Source: Nocardia acididurans | GTDB taxonomy: Bacteria; Actinomycetota; Actinomycetes; Mycobacteriales; Mycobacteriaceae | Assembly: GCF_016741815.1 (NCBI RefSeq) | Contig: NZ_JAERRJ010000022.1 | Span: forward strand, 1-62,302 | Reading direction: 5' to 3' | DNA length: 62,302 nucleotides | Part shown: piece after piece, positions 16,976 through 25,609 of the stretch | Position numbering within the stretch: the stretch's first letter is position 1 | Layout: the number at the start of each line of letters is the position of its first letter | The notes under the pieces: model-generated | Told to the model about the DNA's origin: nothing | Database searches by the model: none | Seen by the model: only the letters and a program-made list of their open reading frames with translations | Position numbers and translations under genes: made by a program

Positions 16976-18037
16976 CTATGCGAAAGATTCCCAACCGGTA
17001 GGTCCGATTCGGACGGCGCCGTCGACCGTCACACCCGAGCCCGCGGCGACCCGTCCGATGGGTACCCAACCTGCGGGCAAATCCCCGGAATCGGCGAAAG
17101 TGGCGGCGAAGGCATGGTCCTCGCCGCCGGTCAGAATCCAGTCGAGGGGGGTTGCACCGAGCGCGGCGGCGACCGGCTCGAGCGCCGGATCGTGCAGGGC
17201 GGCGGAATCGAGATCGATGGCCACACCGGAGGATTCGGCGATATGCCCGAGATCGGCGAGCAGACCGTCGGAGACATCGGTGAGCGCGGTGATCGCCGCC
17301 GACTCCGGCAGATTCAGCACCGCCGCATAGTCCGGGCGCGGGACACGGTGCGCCGCAACCACATCCGCCATGCGATCGACGGGCGTGCCGGTCACCGGAT
17401 CGGCATCGGCCAGCAGCACCGCCAGCCCCGCCGCCGACCAGCCCAGCTTGCCCGCCACCGCCACGAGGTCACCCGGGCGGGCACCCGAGCGCGTAATCGG
17501 TTCCCGCCCACGCGGATCCCCGAACGCCGTCACCGAGATCACCAGCAGCGGACTGCGCACGAAATCACCGCCGGCGATCGAACCACCCGCCCGCTGGGCC
17601 TCGGCCCACATACCGTCGGCGAGCCGCTCCATGAACTCGACCTCGGTGTCCGACGGGCACCCCAGCGACACCACGAACGCGCTCGGCGCCGCGCCCATGG
17701 ACACCACATCCGCGGCATTCTGCGCGATCGCCTTGCGGCCGATGTCCTCCGGATCCGACCAGTCCAACCTGAAATGCCGGTCCTGCAGCAGCATGTCGGT
17801 GGTCACCACGAACCGGCCGTCCGGCGCGGCCACCACGGCGGCGTCATCCCCCGGTCCTAGCAGCACGCCCGGCGCCTGCTTGCGATCGGCGGTGATACGC
17901 GCGATGAGCGCGAACTCCCCGAGCTCGCGGACGGTACGCGGATGACTGCTGGCGGTGATGACGGTCTCCTCGGCAGTGAGTGGAATGCGGACGGCGAACC
18001 ATGCGACGGTACCCTCAGACCAGCAATCGACGACCAC
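16976..18037 (-). CDS. thiL: thiamine-monophosphate kinase
   Basis: The protein has about 353 residues and phosphorylates thiamine monophosphate to the diphosphate cofactor. It has the AIRS-kinase layout: LGEFALIARI, LLGPGDDAAVV (metal/ATP site), TTDMLLQDRHFRLDWSDPEDIGRKAIAQNAADVVSMGA, DVSDGLLADLGHIAESSGVAI and LTGGEDHAFAATF. The start is uncertain. The conserved part begins near LGEFAL, and the only in-frame start codons upstream are GTG 18037 and GTG 18085. The longer one would leave only three bases before the divergent DUF3515 gene, so 18037 is preferred; it may still be too long at the N-terminus. Confidence 0.9.
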   Translation of the reverse strand: MVVDCWSEGTVAWFAVRIPLTAEETVITASSHPRTVRELGEFALIARITADRKQAPGVLLGPGDDAAVVAAPDGRFVVTTDMLLQDRHFRLDWSDPEDIGRKAIAQNAADVVSMGAAPSAFVVSLGCPSDTEVEFMERLADGMWAEAQRAGGSIAGGDFVRSPLLVISVTAFGDPRGREPITRSGARPGDLVAVAGKLGWSAAGLAVLLADADPVTGTPVDRMADVVAAHRVPRPDYAAVLNLPESAAITALTDVSDGLLADLGHIAESSGVAIDLDSAALHDPALEPVAAALGATPLDWILTGGEDHAFAATFADSGDLPAGWVPIGRVAAGSGVTVDGAVRIGPTGWESFA

Positions 18038-18088
18038 CCGCCGGGACGTGCCGTGCCCGGCCCGGCACGAGCGGGGACCGACCACCGG

Positions 18089-18832
18089 ATGAGCAACGAC
18101 AGCACCGACGCGAGCGACGACGCCACCGCGCGCGGGGACAGCACGGCCGTGGAGCTGACCAAGAAGGCCGACGGCGGCGCGGGCGCAACCGGTTCCGGGA
18201 CGAGCCCTGGCGTCGAGCTCACGAAGGACGCGCAGACCGCCGGAGACACCGTGAAGGTGGCCGCGGACTCCGGTGAAGACACCGACGAGTACTCGCCGCA
18301 GCGCTCGCCCGCGCTCATCGCGACCGCTGTCGCGCTGCCCATCGCCCTGGTCGTCGGCGTGATCGTGGCCGGGGTGCTGGCCGGCCGGAATCCGGTGCGC
18401 GAGCCGCTGGCGCTGGGATCGGTACCCGCGCCCACCGCCGAAGGACCCGCCTGCACGGCCCTGCTGCCCGCCCTGCCCGCGGACCTCGGCGACTACACCA
18501 CCGCCGAACTGCGCGCACCCGCGCCGACCGCGACCAAAGCCTGGCAGCTGCCCGACGGCGGTGAGCCGATCGTGCTGCGCTGCGGCCTGGATCGGCCGCT
18601 GGAGTTCAACCGGGCGTCGCCGCTGCAGATCGTCAACGGGGTCAACTGGTTCGAGGTGCGCGACGAGACCAGCGGGGTGACATCGGGCACCTGGTTCGCG
18701 GTGGACCGCGGCACCTATATCGCCGTCACCATGGCCAATGACGCGGGGCCGACTCCGCTGCAGGAGATTTCGGACACCATCTCCGAGACGATCCCGCAGC
18801 AGCCGCTGGATCCCGGGCCGCTGCCCAACTGA
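18089..18832 (+). CDS. DUF3515-domain membrane-anchored protein
   Basis: The protein has 247 residues. An acidic, Ser/Thr/Asp-rich cytoplasmic N-terminus (about 70 residues) is followed by one membrane helix (ALIATAVALPIALVVGVIVAGVLAG in part) and an extracytoplasmic domain. That domain has two Cys (GPACTALL and VLRCGLDRP) and the LPADLGDYTTAELR and GVNWFEV segments typical of DUF3515. The function is unknown. The position between thiL and ddl matches the M. tuberculosis DUF3515 gene Rv2979c, recalled from memory, although the long charged N-terminus here is notable. The gene is divergent from thiL and starts at ATG 18089. Confidence 0.8.
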   Translation: MSNDSTDASDDATARGDSTAVELTKKADGGAGATGSGTSPGVELTKDAQTAGDTVKVAADSGEDTDEYSPQRSPALIATAVALPIALVVGVIVAGVLAGRNPVREPLALGSVPAPTAEGPACTALLPALPADLGDYTTAELRAPAPTATKAWQLPDGGEPIVLRCGLDRPLEFNRASPLQIVNGVNWFEVRDETSGVTSGTWFAVDRGTYIAVTMANDAGPTPLQEISDTISETIPQQPLDPGPLPN

Positions 18833-19126
18833 TCAGTCCTTGCGCAGGACGGCCTTACCGGTGGACAGGTCCACGGCGAAGTCCTTGTCGCCGTCGCCGG
18901 GGTTCTCACGGTGCATGAGGACCGACTGGCGCTGTTCGAACTCGGCGCGTTTGCCGGAGTTGAAGAGGGCGTCGAACTGCTCGAAGCCGATGCCCGCAGC
19001 ACTGCGCGGCTCGTCGTCGCCGCGCATCCAGGGCAGGCACGACCGACCGGTCGCCTTGCGATAGGCGACGTCGGCGAAGGCCACCGCGGTGATCAGCAGC
19101 GCCAGCCCGGGGATCGTGAAAGCCAT
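18833..19126 (-). CDS. small single-pass membrane protein
   Basis: This 97-residue protein starts with one hydrophobic helix (MAFTIPGLALLITAVAFADVAY) and continues as a charged cytoplasmic tail (KATGRSCLPWMRG, FEQFDALFNSGKRAEFEQR). It resembles short actinobacterial membrane proteins grouped as DUF6191, but this match is from memory and unverified. ATG 19126 is supported by GAGGG upstream and by starting exactly at the hydrophobic segment; the in-frame extension to 19207 is Arg/Pro-rich and rejected. It is directly convergent with the DUF3515 gene (no gap) and follows ddl on the same strand after about 100 bp. Confidence 0.7.
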   Translation of the reverse strand: MAFTIPGLALLITAVAFADVAYRKATGRSCLPWMRGDDEPRSAAGIGFEQFDALFNSGKRAEFEQRQSVLMHRENPGDGDKDFAVDLSTGKAVLRKD

Positions 19127-19206
19127 GAGCACGCCCTCGAGGCTACGCGGAGCCGGGGGCTGAGACCTCCCCCGCGGGAGGGATGCCCCCTCGGCCGCGG
19201 GGTCCA

Positions 19207-19250
19207 CGGCACCGGGCCGTACCCGAGTGAATCAGCGCAGCCCGGTGCCG
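19207..19250 (-). terminator. hairpin straddling the ddl stop codon
   Basis: CGGCACCGGGC (19207-19217) and GCCCGGTGCCG (19240-19250) are perfectly complementary 11-base arms with a 22-base loop that contains the ddl stop codon. There is no T-run. It may be a transcript-end or stability structure. Confidence 0.35.
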
Positions 19251-20329
19251 CGGGTCAGCGCGGTTTCGATGAGGGTGTGCACCAGCGTCCGATTGTCGAT
19301 GCCGGTGGCCTCCCACATGCGCGGGTACATGGAGATGGAGGTGAAGCCGGGCATGGTGTTGATCTCGTTGATGACCGGACCGTCCTCGGTCACGAAGAAG
19401 TCGACGCGGGCCAGGCCCTGACAGTCGAGCGCCTTGAAGGCGCGCACCGCGAGCGCCCGGATCTCTTCGGCCACATCGTCGTCCAGCTTCGCGGGGACGT
19501 CGAACTCGCACACGTCGTCGATGTACTTGGTGTCGAAGTCGTAGAACTCCGGGGTGTCCTCGGATTCGTCCGGCATCCGGATCTCCGCCACCACACTGGC
19601 TTCCACGCGGCCGTCCGGGAATTCCAGTACGCCGCACTCGACTTCGCGCCCGACGATGCCGGCCTCCACGATCACCTTCGGATCATGCTGGCGGGCAACG
19701 GCAATCGCGTCATCCAGCCTGTCCCAGGAGTCCACCCGGGTGATGCCGATGGAGGAACCGCCGCGCGCCGGCTTCACGAACACCGGCAGGCCCAGGCGAT
19801 CTCGATCCGCCGCCGACAGCGTGGCCACACCCGGCCGCAACACCACCTGGACGCCGACCGGAAGTCCTTCCGCGGCAAGGAGTTTCTTGGTGAACTCCTT
19901 GTCCATACCGGCCGCGCTCGCCAGCACGCCCGGCCCCACATACGGCAGCCCGGCCAACTCCAGCATGCCCTGCACCGTGCCGTCCTCACCGAAAGCGCCG
20001 TGCAGCACCGGGAATACGACATCGACGGTGCCCAGCACCTTGTCGGCCCCGTCCAGCGGCACCAGATCACCGGAACGACTGGGGTCGGTCAGCAGCGTCA
20101 GCGCGGTACCGGCAGCCTCGGTCACCGCCAGCTCCTTGGCATTGCCGGACAGCGCCAGCGGATCGCCGCTGCCCAGCACCCAGGTGCCCTCGGTGGTGAT
20201 ACCGATCGGAACCGCCTCGTAGCGTTCGGGATCTAGGCTGCCCAGCACGGTACGCGCCGACACACACGAGACGCCGTGCTCGTTGCTGCGCCCGCCGAAA
20301 ACCACCGCCACCCGGATCCTGTCAGTCAT
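19232..20329 (-). CDS. ddl: D-alanine--D-alanine ligase
   Basis: The protein has 365 residues and an ATP-grasp fold. It joins two D-Ala for peptidoglycan. Motifs seen are VVFGGRSNEHGVSC at the N-terminus (first substrate site), LHGAFGEDGTVQGMLELAGLPYVG, FVKPARGGSSIGITR (ATP loop), VEAGIVGREVECGVLE, and DFFVTEDGPVINEINTMPGFTS (metal-binding NEIN). It is the usual length for the actinobacterial enzyme. The ATG at 20329 is adopted. It follows gpsA on the same strand by 44 bp, as in M. tuberculosis (ddlA, gpsA), and is probably an operon with it. Confidence 0.95.
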   Translation of the reverse strand: MTDRIRVAVVFGGRSNEHGVSCVSARTVLGSLDPERYEAVPIGITTEGTWVLGSGDPLALSGNAKELAVTEAAGTALTLLTDPSRSGDLVPLDGADKVLGTVDVVFPVLHGAFGEDGTVQGMLELAGLPYVGPGVLASAAGMDKEFTKKLLAAEGLPVGVQVVLRPGVATLSAADRDRLGLPVFVKPARGGSSIGITRVDSWDRLDDAIAVARQHDPKVIVEAGIVGREVECGVLEFPDGRVEASVVAEIRMPDESEDTPEFYDFDTKYIDDVCEFDVPAKLDDDVAEEIRALAVRAFKALDCQGLARVDFFVTEDGPVINEINTMPGFTSISMYPRMWEATGIDNRTLVHTLIETALTRGTGLR

Positions 20330-20373
20330 GCCCGGAACCGTACCCGGTCGCGGATGACGGGACGGTTACACGG

Positions 20374-21369
20374 TCACTCCGACTTGAGCCTGCGCCCCAA
20401 CAGGTAGCCCACCGACTCGGACGCCGGCATGCCCTCATGGCATACCTGATGCACCATTTCGGTCAGCGGCATCTCCACGCCGTGCCGCTGCGCCAGCGCC
20501 CGCACCGAGGTGCAGGACTTCACGCCCTCGGCCACCTGACCGTGCGTGGCCTGCTGCGCGATCTCCATGGAACCGCCCTCACCCAGCACATGACCGAACG
20601 AGCGATTGCGCGACAGCGGCGACGTGCAGGTGGCGACCAGATCGCCCACCCCGGCCAGGCCCGCGAAGGTCACCGGTTCCGCGCCCACGGCCACGCCGAG
20701 ACGGATGATCTCGGCCAGGCCGCGCGTGATGAGACTGGCGATCGAGTTGTCGCCCAGACCCATTCCCGAGGCGATACCGCAGGCCAGCGCGATCACGTTC
20801 TTGCACGCGCCACCGATCTCGCAGCCGATCACATCGGTATTGGTGTACGGGCGGAAATAGCCGGTGGCGCTGGCGTGCTGCACGGCCTCGGCGCGCGTGA
20901 CATCGGTGCACGCCACCACGGTGGCCGCGGGCTGACCGACGGCGATCTCGCGGGCGAGATTCGGCCCGGACAGCACCGCCACCCGGCTCGGATCGGCGCC
21001 GCTGACCTCGGCGATCACCTCGCTCATGCGCAACAGGGTGCCGGTTTCGATGCCCTTGGCCAGGCTCAGCAGGGTGGCGTCAGCCGGAATGGTCTCTTTC
21101 CAGGCGGCCAGATTGCCGCGCAGCGACTGCGACGGCACCGCCAGCACCACGATGTCCGCGCCCTTCAGCGCCACGGTGTGATCATCGGTGGCCGCGATCG
21201 GGGGCAGCTCGATATCCGGCAGATACCAGGGATTGCGGTGCTCGGCGCCCAGCACCTCCGCCACCTCCGGTCGCCGAGCCCACATGGTGACCTCGGTTCC
21301 AGCCTCCGCCAACACCTTCGCGAACGCGGTCCCCCAGGAACCCGCTCCCAGCACTGCAGCCCTAGCCAT
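20374..21369 (-). CDS. gpsA: glycerol-3-phosphate dehydrogenase (NAD(P)+)
   Basis: The protein has 331 residues and reduces dihydroxyacetone phosphate to sn-glycerol 3-phosphate for phospholipid synthesis. The Rossmann start AAVLGAGSWGTAFAKVLAE binds NAD(P). LSGPNLAREIAVGQPAATVVA and GGACKNVIALACGIASGMGLGDNS (catalytic Lys) are diagnostic, as is LAGVGDLVATCTSPLSRNRSFG. ATG 21369 starts one residue before the Rossmann strand; the 45-codon extension to 21504 is Arg/Glu-rich noise. It lies upstream of ddl. Confidence 0.95.
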   Translation of the reverse strand: MARAAVLGAGSWGTAFAKVLAEAGTEVTMWARRPEVAEVLGAEHRNPWYLPDIELPPIAATDDHTVALKGADIVVLAVPSQSLRGNLAAWKETIPADATLLSLAKGIETGTLLRMSEVIAEVSGADPSRVAVLSGPNLAREIAVGQPAATVVACTDVTRAEAVQHASATGYFRPYTNTDVIGCEIGGACKNVIALACGIASGMGLGDNSIASLITRGLAEIIRLGVAVGAEPVTFAGLAGVGDLVATCTSPLSRNRSFGHVLGEGGSMEIAQQATHGQVAEGVKSCTSVRALAQRHGVEMPLTEMVHQVCHEGMPASESVGYLLGRRLKSE

Positions 21370-21609
21370 CAGCACAGAGTACTTGGCCCTCCGCTGCGCT
21401 CCGGGCGCGTTCTCGGCCCTGCCGGCTCGGTCTTCCCTCCTCCGCTCCTCCGCTTCGCTCCCCCGCTCCGTCAGTCCAGACCGAGCCGGGCCGAGAACTT
21501 GCACGGCCGCTGATTGCCCCGCGCGGTTACCTGCGGTTCATCGGGAGGTGGGAGGATTCGGGCACTGCACGCGAGACCGCCCCGAGCGACGAAGGGCAGA
21601 ATCAGCACC

Positions 21610-22293
21610 ATGCACGCAGTGATCGCGGTGAAGAGTCTGGCGGATGCCAAGAGCCGGCTCGCGGATCGATTGCAACCGCAGGATCGGCCGCGGTTGGTGC
21701 TCGCCATGCTCACCGACACCGTGACAGCGGCCGTGGCCGCGCCGGGGATATCGACGGTGACCGTGGTGACGCCGGACGGTGAGGTGTCGCGGGTGGTGCG
21801 GGAGCTGGGGGCGTGGGTGGAGCCCGAACCGCTGCCCGAGGGGCAGGGGGGTCTGAATGCTGCGCTGTCGGCCGGGGCGGCCGCCGTCCGGCAGCGGCAC
21901 GGGCCGGTCGATCTGCTTGCGCTGCAAGCTGATCTGCCCGCGCTGCGGCCGCAGGAACTGTCGGGCGTACTGGCCGCCGCCGGGCCGCGGCGTTCGGTGG
22001 TGGCCGATCACGAGGGCAGCGGGACCGTGGCCCTGCTGGTGCGCGACGGCGCGGCACCGCTGCGGCCGCTTTTCGGTCCCGATTCGGCACGGCGGCATAT
22101 CGCGGCCGGTGCGGTGGAACTCCTGGGCGAGTGGCCCGGATTGCGGCAGGACGTCGACACCGCCGCGGATCTCGACCGCGCGGCGGCCCTCGGCGTCGGA
22201 GTGGCGACCGGCGCGCTACTCCGTGAACTCGGCGTGTCTCGGGCGTGTCACGCTGCCAAACAGGTTCGCCGAGCCGGGTCTTCACTGTGCTGA
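21610..22293 (+). CDS. cofC: 2-phospho-L-lactate / phosphoenolpyruvate guanylyltransferase
   Basis: The protein has 227 residues and a nucleotidyltransferase fold. It begins MHAVIAVKSLADAKSRLADRL, the CofC signature in which VKSLxxAKSRL binds the nucleotide, and includes ALQADLPALRPQEL and DHEGSGTVALLV with the catalytic acidic residues. CofC/FbiD activates 2-phospholactate or PEP with GTP in the first committed step of coenzyme F420. In M. tuberculosis the homologue (Rv2983, fbiD) also lies between gpsA and ppk. A candidate F420/FMN-dependent protein is encoded at 31732. ATG 21610 is used; the longer ORF upstream is not conserved. Confidence 0.9.
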   Translation: MHAVIAVKSLADAKSRLADRLQPQDRPRLVLAMLTDTVTAAVAAPGISTVTVVTPDGEVSRVVRELGAWVEPEPLPEGQGGLNAALSAGAAAVRQRHGPVDLLALQADLPALRPQELSGVLAAAGPRRSVVADHEGSGTVALLVRDGAAPLRPLFGPDSARRHIAAGAVELLGEWPGLRQDVDTAADLDRAAALGVGVATGALLRELGVSRACHAAKQVRRAGSSLC

Positions 22294-22320
22294 CCCGGCG
22301 TGATCTGCGTTGCAATGGAA

Positions 22321-22337
22321 GGTGTCACAGCGACACC
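22321..22337. promoter_or_regulatory. inverted repeat before ppk
   Basis: GGTGTC and GACACC are perfect 6-base arms around ACAGC, 24 bases upstream of the ppk start. It could be an operator or a small leader hairpin. No Pho-box direct repeat was recognised. Confidence 0.35.
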
Positions 22338-22361
22338 CCGTAAGCGACATAAGGAATGATC

Positions 22362-24560
22362 GTGAGAGTGAGCGATACGGAAACCGTCAAGCAACCGCCG
22401 CTACTGCCCGCGGCGCCGCCCGCGGCAACGCCTCCGCCCACCACCACGGTCCTGCCGCCCGACCGGTATGTGAACCGGGAGCTGAGCTGGCTCGACTTCA
22501 ACGCGCGCGTCCTCGCACTCGCCGAGGACACCTCCCAGCCACTGCTGGAGCGCGCGAAATTCCTCGCCATCTTCGCGTCGAACCTGGACGAGTTCTATAT
22601 GGTGCGCGTGGCCGGGCTCAAGCGGCGCGCGGAAACCGGGCTGTCGGTCCGGTCGGCGGACGGGCTCTCCCCCACCGAACAGCTGGAGATGATCGCCGCC
22701 CGCACCCAGCAGCTCGCCAAGCGGCACGCCGGAGTGTTCCTCGACGAGGTGCTGCCCGCACTCACCGCGGAGGGCATCGCCATCATCCGCTGGGGCGAAC
22801 TCGACGACGCCGAACGGCAGCGGCTCTCGGGCTACTTCCAGGACCAGGTCTTCCCGGTCCTCACCCCGCTCGCGGTGGATCCCGCGCATCCGTTCCCCTA
22901 CATCAGCGGCCTGTCCCTGAATCTCGCCGTGACGGTGAAGGATTCGGCCACCGGCGGCGAGCACTTCGCCCGCGTCAAGGTGCCCGACAATGTCGACCGC
23001 TTCGTGCGGGTGCGCCGAACCCCGCCCGCCGGTAGGGATTCCGGCAGCCGGGACGGCAGTTCCGGCCAGACGCCGGCCATGGCCGCCTTCCTGCCCATGG
23101 AGGAGTTGATCGCCGCACACCTCGATCAGCTGTTCCCGGGAATGGAAGTGGTGGAACAGCATTCGTTCCGCATCACCCGCAACGCCGACCTCGAGGTCGA
23201 GGAGGACCGCGACGAGGATCTGCTGCAGGCCCTCGAACGCGAACTCGCCCGCCGCCGCTTCGGATCGCCCGTGCGCCTGGAAGTCTCGGACGATATGACC
23301 GAGCACATGCTCGATCTGCTGCTGCGCGAACTGGATGTGGACCCGGGCGACGTCATCCAGGTGCCCGGCCTGCTCGACCTGTCCTGCCTGTGGCAGGTGT
23401 ACGGCGTGGACCGGCCCAACCTCAAGGACGCCCCCTACGTGCCCGCCACCCCGCCCGCCTTCGGCGAACGGGAAACGCCCCGAAACGTTTTCGCCGCCCT
23501 GCGCGAGGGCGACGTGCTCGTGCACCACCCCTACGACTCGTTCTCCACCAGCGTGCAGCGGTTCATCGAACAGGCCGCGGCCGATCCGCAGGTGCTCGCC
23601 ATCAAGCAGACCCTGTACCGCACCTCCGGCGACTCCCCCATCGTCAACGCGCTCATCGACGCCGCCGAGGCCGGTAAGCAGGTGGTGGCGCTGGTCGAGG
23701 TGAAAGCCCGCTTCGACGAGCAGGCCAACATCAAATGGGCGCGCGCACTGGAACAGGCGGGCGTGCACGTGGTCTACGGCCTCGTCGGCCTGAAGACGCA
23801 CTGCAAGACCTGCCTGGTGGTGCGCCGCGAGGGAGCCACCATCCGTCGCTACTGCCACATCGGCACCGGCAATTACAATCCGAAGACCGCGCGCCTGTAC
23901 GAGGACGTCGGATTGCTCACGGCCGCACCGGAGATCGGCGCCGACCTCACCGACCTGTTCAACTCGCTCACCGGCTACTCGCGAAAAGCCAACTACCGCA
24001 ACCTGCTCGTCGCCCCCAGCGGGGTGCGCCAGGGCATCATCGAACGCATCCAGCGTGAGGTGGAGCTCGCCGAACAGGGCGTGCCCGCGCGAATCCGGCT
24101 GAAAGCCAACGCCATCGTCGACGAGCAGATCATCGACGCGCTCTACCGCGCCTCCCAGGCCGGCGTACCCGTGCAGATCGTGGTGCGCGGCATCTGCGGA
24201 CTGCGGCCCGGCGTTCCCGGACTGTCGGAGAACATCGAGGTGCGCTCGATTCTCGGTCGCTACCTGGAACATTCGCGCGTCCTGCACTTCCAGGCGCAGA
24301 ACGAATACTGGATCGGCAGCGCCGACATGATGCACCGCAACCTCGACCGGCGCGTGGAAGTGCTGGCGCAGGTGAAGGATCCGCGTCTGGCCGAACAGCT
24401 GGCACAGGTGTTCGACTCCGCGCTCTACCCCACCACCCGCTGCTGGGTGCTGGGGGCGGACGGCAACTGGCAGGCCCAGCCCGATCCCGACGTCCCCGGT
24501 GAGGAGATCCGCGATCACCAGGAATTCCTGATGCGGCTGCGACGACCGGATCACAAGTGA
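22362..24560 (+). CDS. ppk1: polyphosphate kinase 1
   Basis: The protein has 732 residues and makes polyphosphate from ATP. Conserved landmarks are the N-terminal RYVNRELSWLDFNARVL and FLAIFASNLDEFYMVRVAGLKR, then HHPYDSFSTSVQRFIEQAA, IKQTLYRTSGDSPIV, KTHCKTCLVVRREG and YCHIGTGNYNP (phosphohistidine region), and GSADMMHRNLDRRVEVLAQV. A Pro-rich N-terminal leader precedes the conserved part. GTG 22362 is preferred over ATG 22356 because AAGGA (22351-22355) would be too close to the ATG. The stop overlaps the start of the mutT1-type gene by 4 bp, showing translational coupling. Confidence 0.94.
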   Translation: MRVSDTETVKQPPLLPAAPPAATPPPTTTVLPPDRYVNRELSWLDFNARVLALAEDTSQPLLERAKFLAIFASNLDEFYMVRVAGLKRRAETGLSVRSADGLSPTEQLEMIAARTQQLAKRHAGVFLDEVLPALTAEGIAIIRWGELDDAERQRLSGYFQDQVFPVLTPLAVDPAHPFPYISGLSLNLAVTVKDSATGGEHFARVKVPDNVDRFVRVRRTPPAGRDSGSRDGSSGQTPAMAAFLPMEELIAAHLDQLFPGMEVVEQHSFRITRNADLEVEEDRDEDLLQALERELARRRFGSPVRLEVSDDMTEHMLDLLLRELDVDPGDVIQVPGLLDLSCLWQVYGVDRPNLKDAPYVPATPPAFGERETPRNVFAALREGDVLVHHPYDSFSTSVQRFIEQAAADPQVLAIKQTLYRTSGDSPIVNALIDAAEAGKQVVALVEVKARFDEQANIKWARALEQAGVHVVYGLVGLKTHCKTCLVVRREGATIRRYCHIGTGNYNPKTARLYEDVGLLTAAPEIGADLTDLFNSLTGYSRKANYRNLLVAPSGVRQGIIERIQREVELAEQGVPARIRLKANAIVDEQIIDALYRASQAGVPVQIVVRGICGLRPGVPGLSENIEVRSILGRYLEHSRVLHFQAQNEYWIGSADMMHRNLDRRVEVLAQVKDPRLAEQLAQVFDSALYPTTRCWVLGADGNWQAQPDPDVPGEEIRDHQEFLMRLRRPDHK

Positions 24561-25516
24561 GCACAGCGAGATCCGAGAACGGGAGCAAGTACTCCGATCC
24601 ACGCGTGAGCCCGAACATCCTTGCGGCAGGGGCGGTCCTGTGGCGCTACGACGCCGCCGGCGAGATCGAGATCGCCATGGTGCACCGCCCCAAGTACGAC
24701 GACTGGTCGCTACCCAAGGGAAAATTGGATCCCGGTGAGACTCCTGTGGTCACCACCGTGCGCGAGGTGGCCGAGGAAACGGGCCTGAATTGCCGTCTGG
24801 GGCGTTATCTCGGCCATGTGACGTATCCGGTCACCGGGCACCGCAAACTCAAGCGTGTGGACTACTGGGCGGCCCATGTGCTCGACGGGGCCTTCGAGTC
24901 CAACACCGAGGTCGACGAACTCGAGTGGTGCCACATCGACCGGATCATGGACGCCATCTCCTACCCCATGGACCGCAGCATCATCCGCAATTTCCTTCGC
25001 CTACCGGCCGATACCGACACCATGCTGCTGGTGCGGCACGCCAAGGCGGGCCGTCGCGACCGGTACGCCGGCCCCGACGCGGATCGGCCGCTCGAAAAGG
25101 CCGGGCGCGCACAGGCTCGTGAGCTGGTGGGCAATCTGCTCGCCTTCGGGGCGACCGAAATCCACTCCGCCCCACCGGCGCGCTGTGTCCAAACCGTTAC
25201 CCCGCTGGCGGAGAAACTCGGCGCGCAAATCGAACTCGAACCATTGTTCTCCGAAACCGGTTACGCCGCAGCGCCCGACGCGGCCCGTAAACGCGCCGTC
25301 GACCTGGCCGCGACCGGCGCGATCCCGGTGATCTGCAGTCAGGGCAAGGTGATTCCCGATCTGCTCGACTGGTGGTCCGCCCGGGACGGAATCGCCCTGC
25401 CACCGGCCCGGAATCGCAAGGGCAGCGTCTGGGTGCTGTCGCTGCACCAGGGCCGACTCGTCGCCGCCGATCACCTCGACAAGGCCTTGACCCCCATCGA
25501 CATTCCCGTCCGCTGA
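24557..25516 (+). CDS. mutT1: NUDIX hydrolase with C-terminal histidine-phosphatase domain (MutT1 type)
   Basis: The protein has 319 residues in two domains. Residues about 20-155 are a Nudix domain with the box GKLDPGETPVVTTVREVAEETGL. Residues about 158-315 are a histidine-phosphatase-like domain starting LLVRHAKAGRRDRY. The same fusion is known for mycobacterial MutT1, which degrades 8-oxo-GTP, 8-oxo-dGTP and dinucleoside polyphosphates. The GTG start overlaps the ppk stop (GTGA), as in the M. tuberculosis ppk-mutT1 pair. Its end faces hupB across a bidirectional hairpin. Confidence 0.92.
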   Translation: MSTARSENGSKYSDPRVSPNILAAGAVLWRYDAAGEIEIAMVHRPKYDDWSLPKGKLDPGETPVVTTVREVAEETGLNCRLGRYLGHVTYPVTGHRKLKRVDYWAAHVLDGAFESNTEVDELEWCHIDRIMDAISYPMDRSIIRNFLRLPADTDTMLLVRHAKAGRRDRYAGPDADRPLEKAGRAQARELVGNLLAFGATEIHSAPPARCVQTVTPLAEKLGAQIELEPLFSETGYAAAPDAARKRAVDLAATGAIPVICSQGKVIPDLLDWWSARDGIALPPARNRKGSVWVLSLHQGRLVAADHLDKALTPIDIPVR

Positions 25517-25561
25517 CCCGAGATCCCCCCGCTCGGAGCAGGATTCCTGCAGAAATGCGAA

Positions 25562-25584
25562 ACGGCCCGGCAATGCCGGGCCGT
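25562..25584. terminator. bidirectional terminator between mutT1 and hupB
   Basis: ACGGCCCGGC (25562-25571) and GCCGGGCCGT (25575-25584) pair perfectly around AAT. On the minus strand the stem is followed by a T-containing stretch, so it best serves hupB, but it also ends the convergent ppk-mutT1 transcript. Confidence 0.7.
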
Positions 25585-25609
25585 CTCACATATTTTCGCG
25601 ATGCGACCG

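Noticed and set aside
22401..24602. 733-codon minus-strand frame opposite ppk
   Set aside because: It mirrors the whole polyphosphate kinase gene, has no motifs, and arises from high GC content.
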